DNA of 63,259 bases, from NCBI RefSeq assembly GCF_009766105.1, contig NZ_LMUH01000022.1, forward strand, positions 395,530 to 458,788, in the 5' to 3' direction. A program made the translations under genes and the position numbers. Position 1 is the first letter of the stretch, and the number at the start of each line of letters is the position of its first letter. Under the pieces are notes generated by a model. It was not told where the DNA came from and made no database searches. It was given only the letters and a program-made list of their open reading frames with translations. This stretch comes from Granulicella sp. S156. Lineage in GTDB: Bacteria; Acidobacteriota; Terriglobia; Terriglobales; Acidobacteriaceae. Below, in pieces: positions 15,637-25,076 of the stretch.

Positions 15637-16146
15637 CTAACGCGAGTTTTGCCACTCACGAAAATCTTTAAGATCATCTGGACTTAGCTCAAGTAAAACT
15701 TCAGCCAATTCGGGAGATCCTTTGCCAACAGCCATTGCACCCAAAGCGCAGTGGAGGAAGCCTTTATCCCACGGCCGGGCTGCGACGGCACAGACAAGAT
15801 GCGGCAATCTTTCGATAGCCTGGGTATACGATGCCGATAAAGCATCAGGGACAGATACATTTTTGCGATGCCGGCAGATTTCAACCCATGCAGGAAACTG
15901 GAAAAAGGAACCAGATGCTCGTTCCGGTGCGAGAGCGAGCACTCTGACAACATGTGGGACGGCCGCAAACGAAGCTGAATAAACATCGCCTTGATGAGCG
16001 AGTGCACTCCACAGAGAGAACCACGGTTCGGCACGCCCCCTATCGGAAGGGAATGTCTCGAGCTGGCTCAGTAGCCCAGGAATACCAGAGGCTTCTCCAT
16101 AGGCATCTACGAGGTTCGACCACTCCGGGCTTTCAAGACTGAGCAT
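15637..16146 (-). CDS. HEAT-like helical protein of unknown function
   Basis: A 169-residue protein opening MLSLESPEWSNLVDAYGEA and containing WFSLWSALAHQGDVYSASFA followed by AVPHVVRVLALAPE. This arrangement is known from small HEAT-repeat-like proteins of actinobacteria and other soil bacteria. No signal peptide or catalytic motif is visible. Several such proteins sit near polymorphic toxins and are guessed to be immunity proteins, but no toxin gene is adjacent here. It lies between the TIGR03435 gene and the polyamine amidase, all on the minus strand. Confidence 0.7.
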   Translation of the reverse strand: MLSLESPEWSNLVDAYGEASGIPGLLSQLETFPSDRGRAEPWFSLWSALAHQGDVYSASFAAVPHVVRVLALAPERASGSFFQFPAWVEICRHRKNVSVPDALSASYTQAIERLPHLVCAVAARPWDKGFLHCALGAMAVGKGSPELAEVLLELSPDDLKDFREWQNSR

Positions 16147-16166
16147 CTCTTACCTCGCCCTTTGCT

Positions 16167-17105
16167 TTAATCCAGGAACCGGCTCGTAATGCCACCATAC
16201 GCGTCGATCCTGCGATCGCGCAGGAAGGGCCAGTGCTGGCGTGTGATCTCAACTTCCCTTGAATCAAGGTCGGCGTAGAGAATCTCTTCCTTGTCGTGCG
16301 AGGCTTTAGCGAGGATGCGGCCGAAGGGATCCGCGATGAAGCTGCCGCCCCAGAACTCGAGGCCGCTGGCGGGGGTGTGGTCGCCGGGGCCTTCCATCAG
16401 GACGCCGTTGTGCTCCACGTCGCCGTGCTCGTGGCCGACACGGTTGACGGCGCAGACGAAGACGCCGTTGGCAATCGCGTGGGCACGCTGGATGGTCTGC
16501 CAGGCGTCATACTGGCGCTCACCGAACTCAACCTTCTCGCTGGGATGCCAGCCGATGGCGGTGGGAAAGAAGAGCGTCTCGGCACCCTTGAGCGCGGTGA
16601 CGCGTGCCCCTTCGGGATACCACTGGTCCCAGCAGACGAGTGTGCCGATGGGGCCGGCGGAGGTCTTCTGCGCCAGAAACCCGAGATCACCGGGTGTGAA
16701 ATAGAACTTCTCGTAGTAGAGCGGGTCGTCGGGAATGTGCATCTTGCGATAGATCGCGGCGATATTATCCGGCGCGGTGCTGGTGTGGTCGAGAATGGCG
16801 GCGGTGTTGTGATACAGCCCCGGAGCGCGGCGCTCGAACAAAGAGGCGATGACGACGAGCTTGTGCTCGCGAACGACTTCACTGAGCGCGGCAGTGGAAG
16901 GGCCGGGGATGGACTCGGTGATATCGAAGAGCGCGTGCTCTTCGCGCTGGCAGAAGTACTGCGCGCGGAAGAGCTCCGGCAGGCAGATGAGTTTGGCCCC
17001 ATTCTCGGCGGCCTCGCGCACGCGGGCCACGGCCTTTGCGAGGTTGGCCTCGGTGGAGGGGACGCAGGACATCTGGATGAGGGCGACGCGGGTGGTTTTA
17101 GACAT
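16167..17105 (-). CDS. aguB: N-carbamoylputrescine amidase
   Basis: The ATG at 17105 gives 312 residues beginning MSKTTRVALIQMSC, the usual start for the nitrilase superfamily. The Glu-Lys-Cys triad is seen in LICLPELFRAQYF (Glu), AIYRKMHIPDDPLYYEKFYF (Lys) and GTLVCWDQWYPEGAR (Cys). The long YYEKFYFTPGD loop and CAVNRVGHEHG match the AguB branch. It hydrolyses N-carbamoylputrescine to putrescine, CO2 and ammonia. The pathway partners aguA and pyruvoyl arginine decarboxylase are within 3 kb on the same strand. Its start overlaps the end of a small upstream frame by eight bases. Confidence 0.94.
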   Translation of the reverse strand: MSKTTRVALIQMSCVPSTEANLAKAVARVREAAENGAKLICLPELFRAQYFCQREEHALFDITESIPGPSTAALSEVVREHKLVVIASLFERRAPGLYHNTAAILDHTSTAPDNIAAIYRKMHIPDDPLYYEKFYFTPGDLGFLAQKTSAGPIGTLVCWDQWYPEGARVTALKGAETLFFPTAIGWHPSEKVEFGERQYDAWQTIQRAHAIANGVFVCAVNRVGHEHGDVEHNGVLMEGPGDHTPASGLEFWGGSFIADPFGRILAKASHDKEEILYADLDSREVEITRQHWPFLRDRRIDAYGGITSRFLD

Positions 17106-17307
17106 GGACAATACTCGATTCTGATGCGCTCTGCAGTCGCCCAACGAGGCGACCGCTCAATATAAAGTCGTAGGATCTTCCCGTCGCTTCAACTTCGCGA
17201 AGCATTCCGTGAAAGTGACGCTGGGCTGTGATGACGTCTATCGGATATGTCGAGCGAAGAACTTCGTTGCGCTCAATCATGTGCTCCAGCAGCAAATCCC
17301 TTTTCAT
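17098..17307 (-). CDS. Small Phd/YefM-like protein overlapping aguB
   Basis: A 69-residue frame whose stop lies inside the first codons of aguB. The middle part reads ITAQRHFHGMLREVEATGRS, followed by YDFILSGRLVGRLQ. Spacing of hydrophobic and charged residues is like the Phd/YefM antitoxin core, where a FxxLLxEVE helix is followed by a strand ending in a GRPVARL-type turn. No toxin gene is adjacent. It may be a solitary regulator that controls aguB, or a remnant. The resemblance is my own pattern reading and is weak. Confidence 0.4.
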   Translation of the reverse strand: MKRDLLLEHMIERNEVLRSTYPIDVITAQRHFHGMLREVEATGRSYDFILSGRLVGRLQSASESSIVHV

Positions 17308-17390
17308 GATGTTGTCTCTAGAGTTCTCCGACTCACAGGATAAGGCAGCCTCCTTAATTTGATGTTACTCAAGAACGATGGATTCGCACG

Positions 17391-17586
17391 GCTCCAGCCC
17401 CGAAGGGGCTGCCCATCATAGCCCAGGGTGAAACCCTGGGTTACGGGGCACTGTAAAAAGCAGAGCCCTGAAAGGGCGATCTATCGAGGCTGCACCCATA
17501 GGTCGCCCTTTCAGGGCTCAGTCACCCTCTTGGCACAAAACCCAGGGTTTCACCCTGGGCTGTGATGGGCCGCCCCTTCGGGGCTA
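17391..17586. repeat. Non-autonomous RAYT-type palindromic element
   Basis: The ends carry the same units as the RAYT repeats: GCCCCGAAGGGGC and AGCCCAGGGTGAAACCCTGG on the left, with their reverse complements on the right. The internal hairpin CAGAGCCCTGAAAGGGCGAT faces its complement at about 17503-17519. The element spans 196 bases and holds no coding frame, so it is a MITE- or BIME-like derivative. It sits between aguB and the arginine decarboxylase gene. Confidence 0.85.
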
Positions 17587-17651
17587 GATCTCGTATCACT
17601 CCACAGTTCTTGCGTAACGTTGAATTCTAAGAATATTTCACTGGCTTCGAT

Positions 17652-18215
17652 CTACTTATCCTCGAACAGCAAAATCGCCGCGGCAATGGTCGTCGTCCAT
17701 CTGCCGTTTTTGTCTCCGACGGCGGATTGAGTGACGTTCGCGGTGCGGACGATCTTATTGGAGATACGGTAGATCTCCTTCTTCTCGTCCCAGCTCTTGT
17801 CGGGATCGAAGTCGACGTCGAGCGTGGTGGCGAGCATCTCGGCGGCCAGCTCTTCCGCGTAGTCGCCGGCTTGGTCCTCGGTTTCGCCGAAGCTGTGGTG
17901 CTCAGAGAGGTAGCCGTAGGCGTTCTTGTCCGAGGGGATGGCGACGCCGATGGAGCTGGCGACGAGGCGATGGGCCTCGCGCGTAGAGTTCTCCGCGACG
18001 ACGGCGAAGACGACCTCGCCGGGGTTCAGGAACTTCAGTCCCTCTTTGCGCGGAATCAGCTTGCAGTGCGGCGGAAAGATGGAGGACACGCGAACCAGAT
18101 TCTGTGCGGCGACCCCGGCGTCGCGCAGCGCCATCTCAAACGAGGTCAGGCGCTCTTTGTGCTTGCCAACGCCCTTGGTGAAGAACAGGCGCGTGGGAAC
18201 CATATTTATGCCCAA
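17652..18215 (-). CDS. Pyruvoyl-dependent arginine decarboxylase
   Basis: The TTG at 18215 has GGAGG ten bases upstream and is chosen over the ATG at 18204; this gives 187 residues. The opening [19 protein letters not shown] is diagnostic. The self-cleavage site is Ser44-Ser45 in [13 protein letters not shown]; cleavage yields a beta chain of 44 residues and an alpha chain whose N-terminal serine becomes the pyruvoyl group. The enzyme converts arginine to agmatine and CO2. Best known from archaea and Chlamydia, it occurs in several bacterial lineages. With AguA and AguB it completes a PLP-free route to putrescine. Confidence 0.93.
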   Translation of the reverse strand: MGINMVPTRLFFTKGVGKHKERLTSFEMALRDAGVAAQNLVRVSSIFPPHCKLIPRKEGLKFLNPGEVVFAVVAENSTREAHRLVASSIGVAIPSDKNAYGYLSEHHSFGETEDQAGDYAEELAAEMLATTLDVDFDPDKSWDEKKEIYRISNKIVRTANVTQSAVGDKNGRWTTTIAAAILLFEDK

Positions 18216-18390
18216 TTTTTGAACCCTCCAGTGTGTTGCCGGTGAGTCTTGTCGCCAGCTGGGGCGGAGACGGGAGATACCCAGCCACAGGAGAAAAATT
18301 ATCGCACGTCAGAAGCAGATTCCCCTTTCGAATCAGGGCAAACGCCTCTAAATTTCAACCAGCACCCAGGAAGAACAAGCAACAGCAAAA

Positions 18391-18482
18391 GCCTTAACGC
18401 GGAGGACGCAGAGGTTTCGCAAAGGTCGCAGAGGGTGTCGTAGCCGCCTTTGCGTTTTCCTCTGCGCCCTCTGCGTCAAAGC
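18391..18482. repeat. Inverted repeat of the GCAGAGG type
   Basis: The left arm at 18391-18425 (GCCTTAACGCGGAGGACGCA, then GAGGTTTCGCAAAGG) and the right arm at 18447-18482 are reverse complements with several mismatches. A related but perfect palindrome is at 25393-25477. The element lies in the 515-base gap between the arginine decarboxylase gene and glnA, which otherwise shows no gene. Confidence 0.8.
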
Positions 18483-18730
18483 TTTTTGGCTGTCTGCCAC
18501 GAATTTGTTGAGAAATAGGATGGGTTTGCCCTGCCGCTCAAAATACAGGATGGCGGCGAAAAACAAACGGCAAGAACGCAATGAAGACGATGTTGCTTGA
18601 CGATGAATTTCTGCTAACTTTAGATGTGGCCCAAAGTTTGCCCGCGGCCGCGGTAATTTGTTCCCCCTGCACCGTTCTTGCCTTGCAAAAATCCATCACC
18701 CGGCAGCGGAAGCTGTCCTCAAGGAGTGCC

Positions 18731-20164
18731 ATGTCGAGCGAATTTCGCAACTTTCTGGAATTGTCCTACGAAGAACTGGAAGACCTGAACCTGAAGGCTA
18801 AAGACCAGCGCAAAAAGCGCGTGTCTGCTGAAGTTATCCAGGAAGAGCGCCTGAAGTACCTTACCGATACACCGGGCATCAAGGCTGTGACCGTGCTCTT
18901 CTCCGATCTCGAAGGCCGGCTGCACATGCTCGACTACGACAAGAAGTTCCTGGTCAAGAGCTATGACAACCTGACATTCGACGGCTCTTCGATCCGCGGC
19001 TTTACGGCGCAGCGCGAGAGCGATCTTCGCCTCGGCCTCGACTGGAGCGCTTTCTACTGGACGCCAGCCGACGTGTTCGGTTCCGGCAAGGTGCTGGTGT
19101 TCGGCGAAGTGATCGACAAGAACGGCGGACACTACTCGGGCGATCTGCGCGGCGTGCTGAAGAGCTTTGCCAACGAGCAGTTTGAGAAGAATGGCTACAC
19201 GCTGAATGCAGCCAACGAGATCGAAGGCTTCCTCTTCGACGGTATCGACGCCGAGCGCACGTTCCACGAGACGGGCAAGTTCGAGTACGTCAACCAGGGC
19301 GGCTACTACCACTCACTGCCGGGCGACCCGCTGCGTGAGTTCATCGATACAACCGCTGAAGTGCAGCGCGCGATGGGCTTTGAGAATGAGAAGGATCATC
19401 CTGAGGTTGCTCCCTCGCAGTTCGAGATCAACTACTCGTACGGTGATGTCGTGGCGGCTGCCGATCAGATCCAGCTCTACAAGCTGATCTGTCGCCAGGT
19501 TGCGACGCAGATGGGCATGACGGCGAGCTTCCTGCCGAAGCCTGTTACAGGCGTGAACGGCTCGGGCATGCACACCAACGTTTCGATCACCAACAAGGCC
19601 GGCAAGAACCTCTTCTGGGACCCGAAGGGCGAAGAGAAGGTCTCGAAGTTTGCATGGGGTTTTGTGGACAAGATCCTCACCCACGGCAACGACCTCTGCC
19701 TGCTGCTCAACGCCAGCGTGAATGCGTATCGCCGTCTCGATCCTCACTTCGAGGCTCCGAACCAGATCAAGGCTTCGGCCACCGATCGCGGTTCGATGGT
19801 GCGCATCCCCATCGGCAATGAGAAGTCGGCGCGCGTTGAGGTTCGTTCGGTTGGACCGGATGCGAACCCCTACATGGTGCTGCACTCGATCTTCAAGACC
19901 GGACTGCAGGGCAACACGTCGAAGATCAAGAACCTGCGCCAGGCTGAGCGGTATCTGCCGGACAACATCTACACCGCTCTCGAAGACTTCCGCAATGCGG
20001 AATGGACGACCGAACTGCTGGGCGAAGACGTGAAGGCACGCTACGCCGATCTGAAGCAGGCCTCGGCAGACCGCTCCGCGCGGCTTCTGGGCACCATCGT
20101 CAAGCCGTCGGAGATTCAGTTTCACCACGACGTGTACAACCAGCTGCTGTGGGGCCAGTTCTAA
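18731..20164 (+). CDS. glnA: Glutamine synthetase
   Basis: The ATG at 18731 follows AAGGAG and gives 477 residues; an in-frame ATG 150 bases upstream is rejected because it lacks family sequence. The enzyme joins ammonia to glutamate with ATP. Family motifs include NLTFDGSSIRGF, NEIEGFLF with metal-binding Glu, APSQFEINYSYGD, KPVTGVNGSGMH (putative ATP-binding loop) and NRLDPHF-like YRRLDPHFEAPNQ. The usual adenylylation motif with NLYDL is not evident, as the region reads YLPDNIYTALEDF, so covalent control is uncertain. A terminator follows the gene. Confidence 0.94.
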   Translation: MSSEFRNFLELSYEELEDLNLKAKDQRKKRVSAEVIQEERLKYLTDTPGIKAVTVLFSDLEGRLHMLDYDKKFLVKSYDNLTFDGSSIRGFTAQRESDLRLGLDWSAFYWTPADVFGSGKVLVFGEVIDKNGGHYSGDLRGVLKSFANEQFEKNGYTLNAANEIEGFLFDGIDAERTFHETGKFEYVNQGGYYHSLPGDPLREFIDTTAEVQRAMGFENEKDHPEVAPSQFEINYSYGDVVAAADQIQLYKLICRQVATQMGMTASFLPKPVTGVNGSGMHTNVSITNKAGKNLFWDPKGEEKVSKFAWGFVDKILTHGNDLCLLLNASVNAYRRLDPHFEAPNQIKASATDRGSMVRIPIGNEKSARVEVRSVGPDANPYMVLHSIFKTGLQGNTSKIKNLRQAERYLPDNIYTALEDFRNAEWTTELLGEDVKARYADLKQASADRSARLLGTIVKPSEIQFHHDVYNQLLWGQF

Positions 20165-20183
20165 ATACCTTCGCTGCAGATAC

Positions 20184-20216
20184 AAAGCGCCCCGGCTTCG
20201 GCTGGGGCGCTTTTTT
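20184..20216 (+). terminator. Rho-independent terminator of glnA
   Basis: The stem GCGCCCC pairs with GGGGCGC around a CGGCTTCGGCT apex with a stable TTCG tetraloop, flanked by AAA before and six T residues after. It begins 20 bases past the glnA stop. Confidence 0.9.
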
Positions 20217-20323
20217 GCGTTTAGGGACGGCGGGCGTTTACCGCTCAGCACGGTAGTAAATCGTTGCCAGGCGTATTTTGCCGGTGATACGTTGGCGGCA
20301 TCTCGAATAAGGGGACCCACGCG

Positions 20324-21727
20324 ATGCAGATCAGCTACAACGACATTCCAGTACCCAGCGACGGACAGGCGATCGAATACAGCAACGGCAAGTACACCGT
20401 TCCCGATCATCCGATCGTTCCATTCATTGAAGGCGATGGAACAGGCCGTGATATCTGGCGGGCGTCGCAGCGCGTGTTCGATGCGGCAGTCGAGAAGGCC
20501 TACGGCGGCAAGCGCTCGGTGAAGTGGTTTGAGGTACTGGCGGGTGAGAAGAGTTATCGCAAGACGCAGAACTGGCTGCCCGACGACACCGTAAAGGCGA
20601 CGGTGGACTTTCGCGTGTCGATCAAAGGACCGCTGACGACGCCGGTCGGCGGTGGCATCCGCAGCCTGAACGTGGCGCTGCGACAGTTGATGGATCTGTA
20701 CCAGTGCGTGCGTCCGGTGAAGTACTACAGCGGCGTGCCAAGCCCGGTAAAGCATCCGGAGCAGCTCGATGTGGTCATCTTCCGCGAGAACACGGAGGAC
20801 ATCTATGCGGGCATCGAGTTCCGCGAGGGGACGCCGGAGGCCGCGAAGTTCATCGCATTTGTGAACGACGAGATGCTGAAGGGCACAAAGAAGAAGGTGC
20901 GGCTGGACTCCGGCGTAGGCGTAAAACCAATCTCAATCACAGGCTCGAAGCGCCTGGTGCGCGCGGCGATTCAGTACGCGATCGACCACAAGCGCAAGAC
21001 CGTGACGCTGGTGCACAAGGGCAACATCCAGAAGTTCACCGAGGGCGCGTTTCGCGAGTGGGGCTATGAGGTCGCAACCCAGGAGTTTCGCGAACACACG
21101 GTGACCGAACGCGAGAGTTGGATTCTGGGCAACCTGGAACAGAATCCCAAGCTGACACCCGAGGAAAACGCCGCCCTGGTCGAGCCCGGAATCGAGTTTG
21201 CCGCGAAGGAGTTCGGCGAGAGCATCGTGCAGGAGGTGCGCGATGTAGTGGCGAGCATCGGCGCAACGCATGGCAATGGCCAGTGGAAGAATAAGATCCT
21301 GATTAACGATCGCATTGCCGACTCAATCTTTCAGCAGATCATCATTCGTCCTTCGGACTACAGCGTGCTCGCGACGACGAACCTCAACGGCGACTACATC
21401 TCCGACGCCGCGGCAGCGCAGGTGGGTGGGCTGGGAATCGCGCCGGGAGCGAACATCGGCGATGGCTATGCGGTCTTCGAGGCAACGCATGGAACGGCGC
21501 CGAAGTATGCGGACAAGGATGTCATCAATCCGGGGTCGGTCATACTTTCTGGCGTAATGCTCTTCGACTTTCTGGGCTGGAACGAGGCGGCACGGCTGAT
21601 CGAAAGCTCGATGGAAAAGACCATTCAGCAGAAGTTTGTGACGTATGACTTCGAACGGCAGATGCAGGGTGCGACGAAGGCCAAGACGAGTGAGTTCGCC
21701 AACCGGATGATTGAGAATATGGGGTAA
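20324..21727 (+). CDS. icd: NADP-dependent isocitrate dehydrogenase
   Basis: A 467-residue cytosolic enzyme that oxidises isocitrate to 2-oxoglutarate and CO2, feeding glutamate and glutamine synthesis next door. Motifs are [11 protein letters not shown] near residue 27, the phosphorylation-loop serine in [26 protein letters not shown] and [28 protein letters not shown] plus TYDFERQM place the Lys, Tyr and Arg residues that select NADP in the E. coli enzyme. Length is somewhat above the E. coli 416 residues owing to an N-terminal extension and a middle insertion. Confidence 0.95.
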   Translation: MQISYNDIPVPSDGQAIEYSNGKYTVPDHPIVPFIEGDGTGRDIWRASQRVFDAAVEKAYGGKRSVKWFEVLAGEKSYRKTQNWLPDDTVKATVDFRVSIKGPLTTPVGGGIRSLNVALRQLMDLYQCVRPVKYYSGVPSPVKHPEQLDVVIFRENTEDIYAGIEFREGTPEAAKFIAFVNDEMLKGTKKKVRLDSGVGVKPISITGSKRLVRAAIQYAIDHKRKTVTLVHKGNIQKFTEGAFREWGYEVATQEFREHTVTERESWILGNLEQNPKLTPEENAALVEPGIEFAAKEFGESIVQEVRDVVASIGATHGNGQWKNKILINDRIADSIFQQIIIRPSDYSVLATTNLNGDYISDAAAAQVGGLGIAPGANIGDGYAVFEATHGTAPKYADKDVINPGSVILSGVMLFDFLGWNEAARLIESSMEKTIQQKFVTYDFERQMQGATKAKTSEFANRMIENMG

Positions 21728-22144
21728 TTACAGACGTTCAAACGTGAATGGGTTCACTAGTGGCACATCGAAACGCACGAAATCACGGGTGTTTCGTGTC
21801 GCCACGGTGAGTCCGTTGACTTTTGCGATCGCAGCTATCATCGCATCTGCCATCAACTCCATGGCTTGCTTCTCCATGAGGCGTGCAGCGAGACGCGCAG
21901 CCGCTGCATCGAGCGAAAGTATAGTGCTTCCTCCGGCTATTCGGTCAATCCAGAAGTCGAACTCCTGGGCACGCACAGGATCCTGCAGGCGCAGCTTCTC
22001 TGTACCGATCTGTAATTCAAAAAGAGCTATCGTTGGTGTAGCAAACGCGTCGGTTGGGTAGGCTTGCATCCAAGCCAACACGCCTCCATGTGGTCGTGGT
22101 TTACGAAGCTCGGAGATCACGTTTGTGTCCAGCAAAAACCTCAA
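21728..22144 (-). CDS. VapC-type PIN-domain toxin
   Basis: A 138-residue PIN-domain ribonuclease. Its TTG start at 22144 overlaps the antitoxin stop (TTGA), so the two genes are translationally coupled. The opening RFLLDTNVISELRKPRP carries the first catalytic Asp. Later acidic positions are in FELQIGTEKL and SLDAAAARLAAR, with DAMIAAIAKVNGLTVATRNT, and the end reads RDFVRFDVPLVNPF. VapC toxins cleave tRNA or rRNA when the antitoxin decays. The stop codon is immediately adjacent to the icd stop on the other strand, with no gap between convergent genes. Confidence 0.92.
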   Translation of the reverse strand: MRFLLDTNVISELRKPRPHGGVLAWMQAYPTDAFATPTIALFELQIGTEKLRLQDPVRAQEFDFWIDRIAGGSTILSLDAAAARLAARLMEKQAMELMADAMIAAIAKVNGLTVATRNTRDFVRFDVPLVNPFTFERL

Positions 22145-22392
22145 AACTTCACCGGCTTTCGCATCTTCCAACTGCCGCGAGGCGGAATAGGCAGATCCCC
22201 TTGTGGACCAGACTGGAGAATTTCAAGAAGCGTCGGTTTCTTCGACTGCTGGCTCTGTTCCCATTCCTCAAAAGAATGGATCACTGCGGTCTTCACTCCG
22301 CGTTGGGTGATGATCTGTGGGCCTTTCTTCTGTGCGATATCGATCACTTCGCTCAACTTTGCCTTCGCTTCCTGTAGTTGCCACGTTGCCAT
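22141..22392 (-). CDS. Phd/YefM-type antitoxin
   Basis: An 83-residue protein with the Phd/YefM DNA-binding fold: MATWQLQEAKAKLSEVIDIA, then QIITQRGVKTAVIHSFEEWE. The tail SKKPTLLEILQSGPQGD is the flexible toxin-binding arm. It should repress its own operon and neutralise the PIN toxin encoded directly downstream. The pair is a complete type II toxin-antitoxin module inserted between icd and mdh. Confidence 0.9.
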   Translation of the reverse strand: MATWQLQEAKAKLSEVIDIAQKKGPQIITQRGVKTAVIHSFEEWEQSQQSKKPTLLEILQSGPQGDLPIPPRGSWKMRKPVKF

Positions 22393-22422
22393 CCAAACAC
22401 CCCTGACTAGTTACCTGACTAG

Positions 22423-23490
<1,068 letters not shown>

Positions 23491-23507
23491 GCAGCGCATG
23501 ATGTGCT

Positions 23508-23547
23508 GAAGCACGAAGGGCTCGCCTAGGCGAGCCCTTCGTGCTTC
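23508..23547. terminator. Perfect 40-base palindrome, probable bidirectional terminator
   Basis: The two 20-base arms (GAAGCACGAAGGGCTCGCCT and its exact complement) meet with no spacer, between the convergent mdh and cyclophilin genes. There is no strong T-run, so termination would rely on the hairpin itself. The location between 3' ends favours a shared terminator. Confidence 0.7.
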
Positions 23548-23558
23548 TGGCAAACAAA

Positions 23559-24065
23559 CTAGCTGCGGTTGATCGTGACGCTCTCCAGCACAACCGCCGT
23601 CTTGGGCCGGTCCATGCCGTCGCGGGCGACCTTGCTGATCTTCTCGACGATGTCATACCCCTCGGTAACTTCGCCGAAGATGGTGTGCTTGCCGGTGAGC
23701 CAGCTGGTATCGGTGACGGTGATGAAGAACTGCGAGCCGTTGGTATTGGGGCCGGAGTTAGCCATGGCGAGTTTGCCTGGAGCCTTGAAGTGGTGTGGGC
23801 TGCCTTTGGTCTCGTCGGCAAACTTGTAGCCGGGGCCGCCCATGCCGTTGCCTTCGGGGTCGCCGCCCTGGATCATGAACTCGGGAATGACGCGGTGAAA
23901 GACGGTGCCGTCAAACAGCTTGGCGCCCTTCTTCGAGCGCGAGTTCCACTCTTTGGTGCCTTCGGCCAGACCGATGAAGTTGGCGACCGTCTCGGGAGCT
24001 TCGGTCTCGAAGAGCTTACAGACGATGGTGCCTTCGGAGGTCTTGAAGGTTGCGGTAGTGGGCAT
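23559..24065 (-). CDS. Cytosolic cyclophilin-type peptidyl-prolyl isomerase
   Basis: A 168-residue enzyme without a signal peptide that catalyses cis-trans isomerisation of Xaa-Pro bonds. Motifs are FHRVIPEFMIQGGDPEGNG (active-site Arg, Phe and Gln), KLAMANSGPNTNGSQFFIT and TGKHTIFGEVTEGYDIV. The usual cyclophilin tryptophan is replaced in the bacterial manner. A second cyclophilin with a signal peptide lies directly upstream on the same strand, separated by about 115 bases. Confidence 0.95.
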   Translation of the reverse strand: MPTTATFKTSEGTIVCKLFETEAPETVANFIGLAEGTKEWNSRSKKGAKLFDGTVFHRVIPEFMIQGGDPEGNGMGGPGYKFADETKGSPHHFKAPGKLAMANSGPNTNGSQFFITVTDTSWLTGKHTIFGEVTEGYDIVEKISKVARDGMDRPKTAVVLESVTINRS

Positions 24066-24181
24066 TGGTTCTCCTTACGTTTGTTAGTTGAGGATTGGAT
24101 GCTTTGCGAGGTCTCGCGGTGGTTTCTTTCCAGCAACGAGCTACAAGAAAATCAGCTGCGAGGAAGGGCGTATTGATTCCC

Positions 24182-24949
24182 TTACTTGGGCTGGGGCTGG
24201 GCCGCAGGTTGTGGGGCTGCAGGTTGGGTGCTGGCAGGCGCAGCCCCTGGAACAACAGGCTCCGGTGGAAGGGGCTTGCCGTCGGGAACGATCGTCACTT
24301 TGTTCATGACAACCGGGGTAAGAGGCTTGTCCTCGGCGTTGCGTTCAACGCGAGCGATCGAAGCGACGAGCAGAACGGTGTGCGCGTCACACTGGCCGAA
24401 GATTGTGTGCTTGCCGTTGAGATCCGGAACCGGACCTTCGGTGATGAAGAACTGCGAGCCGTTGGTGTTGGGGCCGGAGTTGGCCATGGCCAAGCGGCCA
24501 GGGACATCGAAGCGAAGCGCGGGTGAGAACTCGTCCTCAAAGTAGAAGCCGGGGTCGCCGGCACCAGTTCCAAGACGGTCTCCGCCCTGGATCATAAAGT
24601 TGGGGATGACGCGGTGAAAGGTTGTGCCGTCGTAGAAGGGCGTACCGGTAATCTTCTTCTGCGTCGTAGAGTCGGTCCACGTCTTCGTGCCCGTGGCGAG
24701 TCCGATGAAGTTGGCGACAGTAGCAGGCGCTTCCTTGTCGAAGAGCTTGCAGGTGAGCCGGCCCATCGTGGTATCGAAGACAACGGTTGGGCCTGTGGGC
24801 TCAGCAGGTGGCGCGTCATGCGCGGTCGTGCTGGGTGCGTCAGGTAATTGGGCCGGAGTCGTGGCCTGTGCTGAAGAAACCTTGGCTGCTGTGGCTGAGA
24901 GGACGAGCGAGCAGAGGAGGGCTGGGAGCTTGAGGTTCGCGAACGTCAT
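24182..24949 (-). CDS. Exported cyclophilin-type peptidyl-prolyl isomerase
   Basis: The ATG at 24949 gives 255 residues with a signal peptide (MTFANLKLPALLCSLVLSAT, cleavage near VSSAQ). The mature part has an Ala/Pro/Thr linker, the cyclophilin core with FHRVIPNFMIQGGDRLGTG and RLAMANSGPNTNGSQFFIT, and a C-terminal tail rich in Pro, Ala and Gln. It should act in the periplasm as a folding catalyst. Its core differs clearly from the cytosolic neighbour, so a recent duplication is unlikely. Confidence 0.93.
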   Translation of the reverse strand: MTFANLKLPALLCSLVLSATAAKVSSAQATTPAQLPDAPSTTAHDAPPAEPTGPTVVFDTTMGRLTCKLFDKEAPATVANFIGLATGTKTWTDSTTQKKITGTPFYDGTTFHRVIPNFMIQGGDRLGTGAGDPGFYFEDEFSPALRFDVPGRLAMANSGPNTNGSQFFITEGPVPDLNGKHTIFGQCDAHTVLLVASIARVERNAEDKPLTPVVMNKVTIVPDGKPLPPEPVVPGAAPASTQPAAPQPAAQPQPK

Positions 24950-25076
24950 TTCAGGTATAAGGCTACTCCGAAGAGGCGGACAGGGCAAAGGCGCGACTTA
25001 GGAATAAGAGGCCATTTCGGATTCCATGTAACGTTTCTATGGCATCGTATATCCCATGTCTCAGGAGGATTCAATC

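Noticed and set aside
16296..17165. Plus-strand frame opposite aguB
   Set aside because: Gly/Val/Ala/Asp shadow of the nitrilase gene, without conserved motifs.
18391..18482. Possible CRISPR-like repeat array
   Set aside because: The repeated units are two inverted arms, not regularly spaced direct repeats, and no cas gene is present.
19313..20755. Long minus-strand frame across glnA and icd
   Set aside because: Antisense to two clear genes, crosses a terminator, and contains no recognisable domain.
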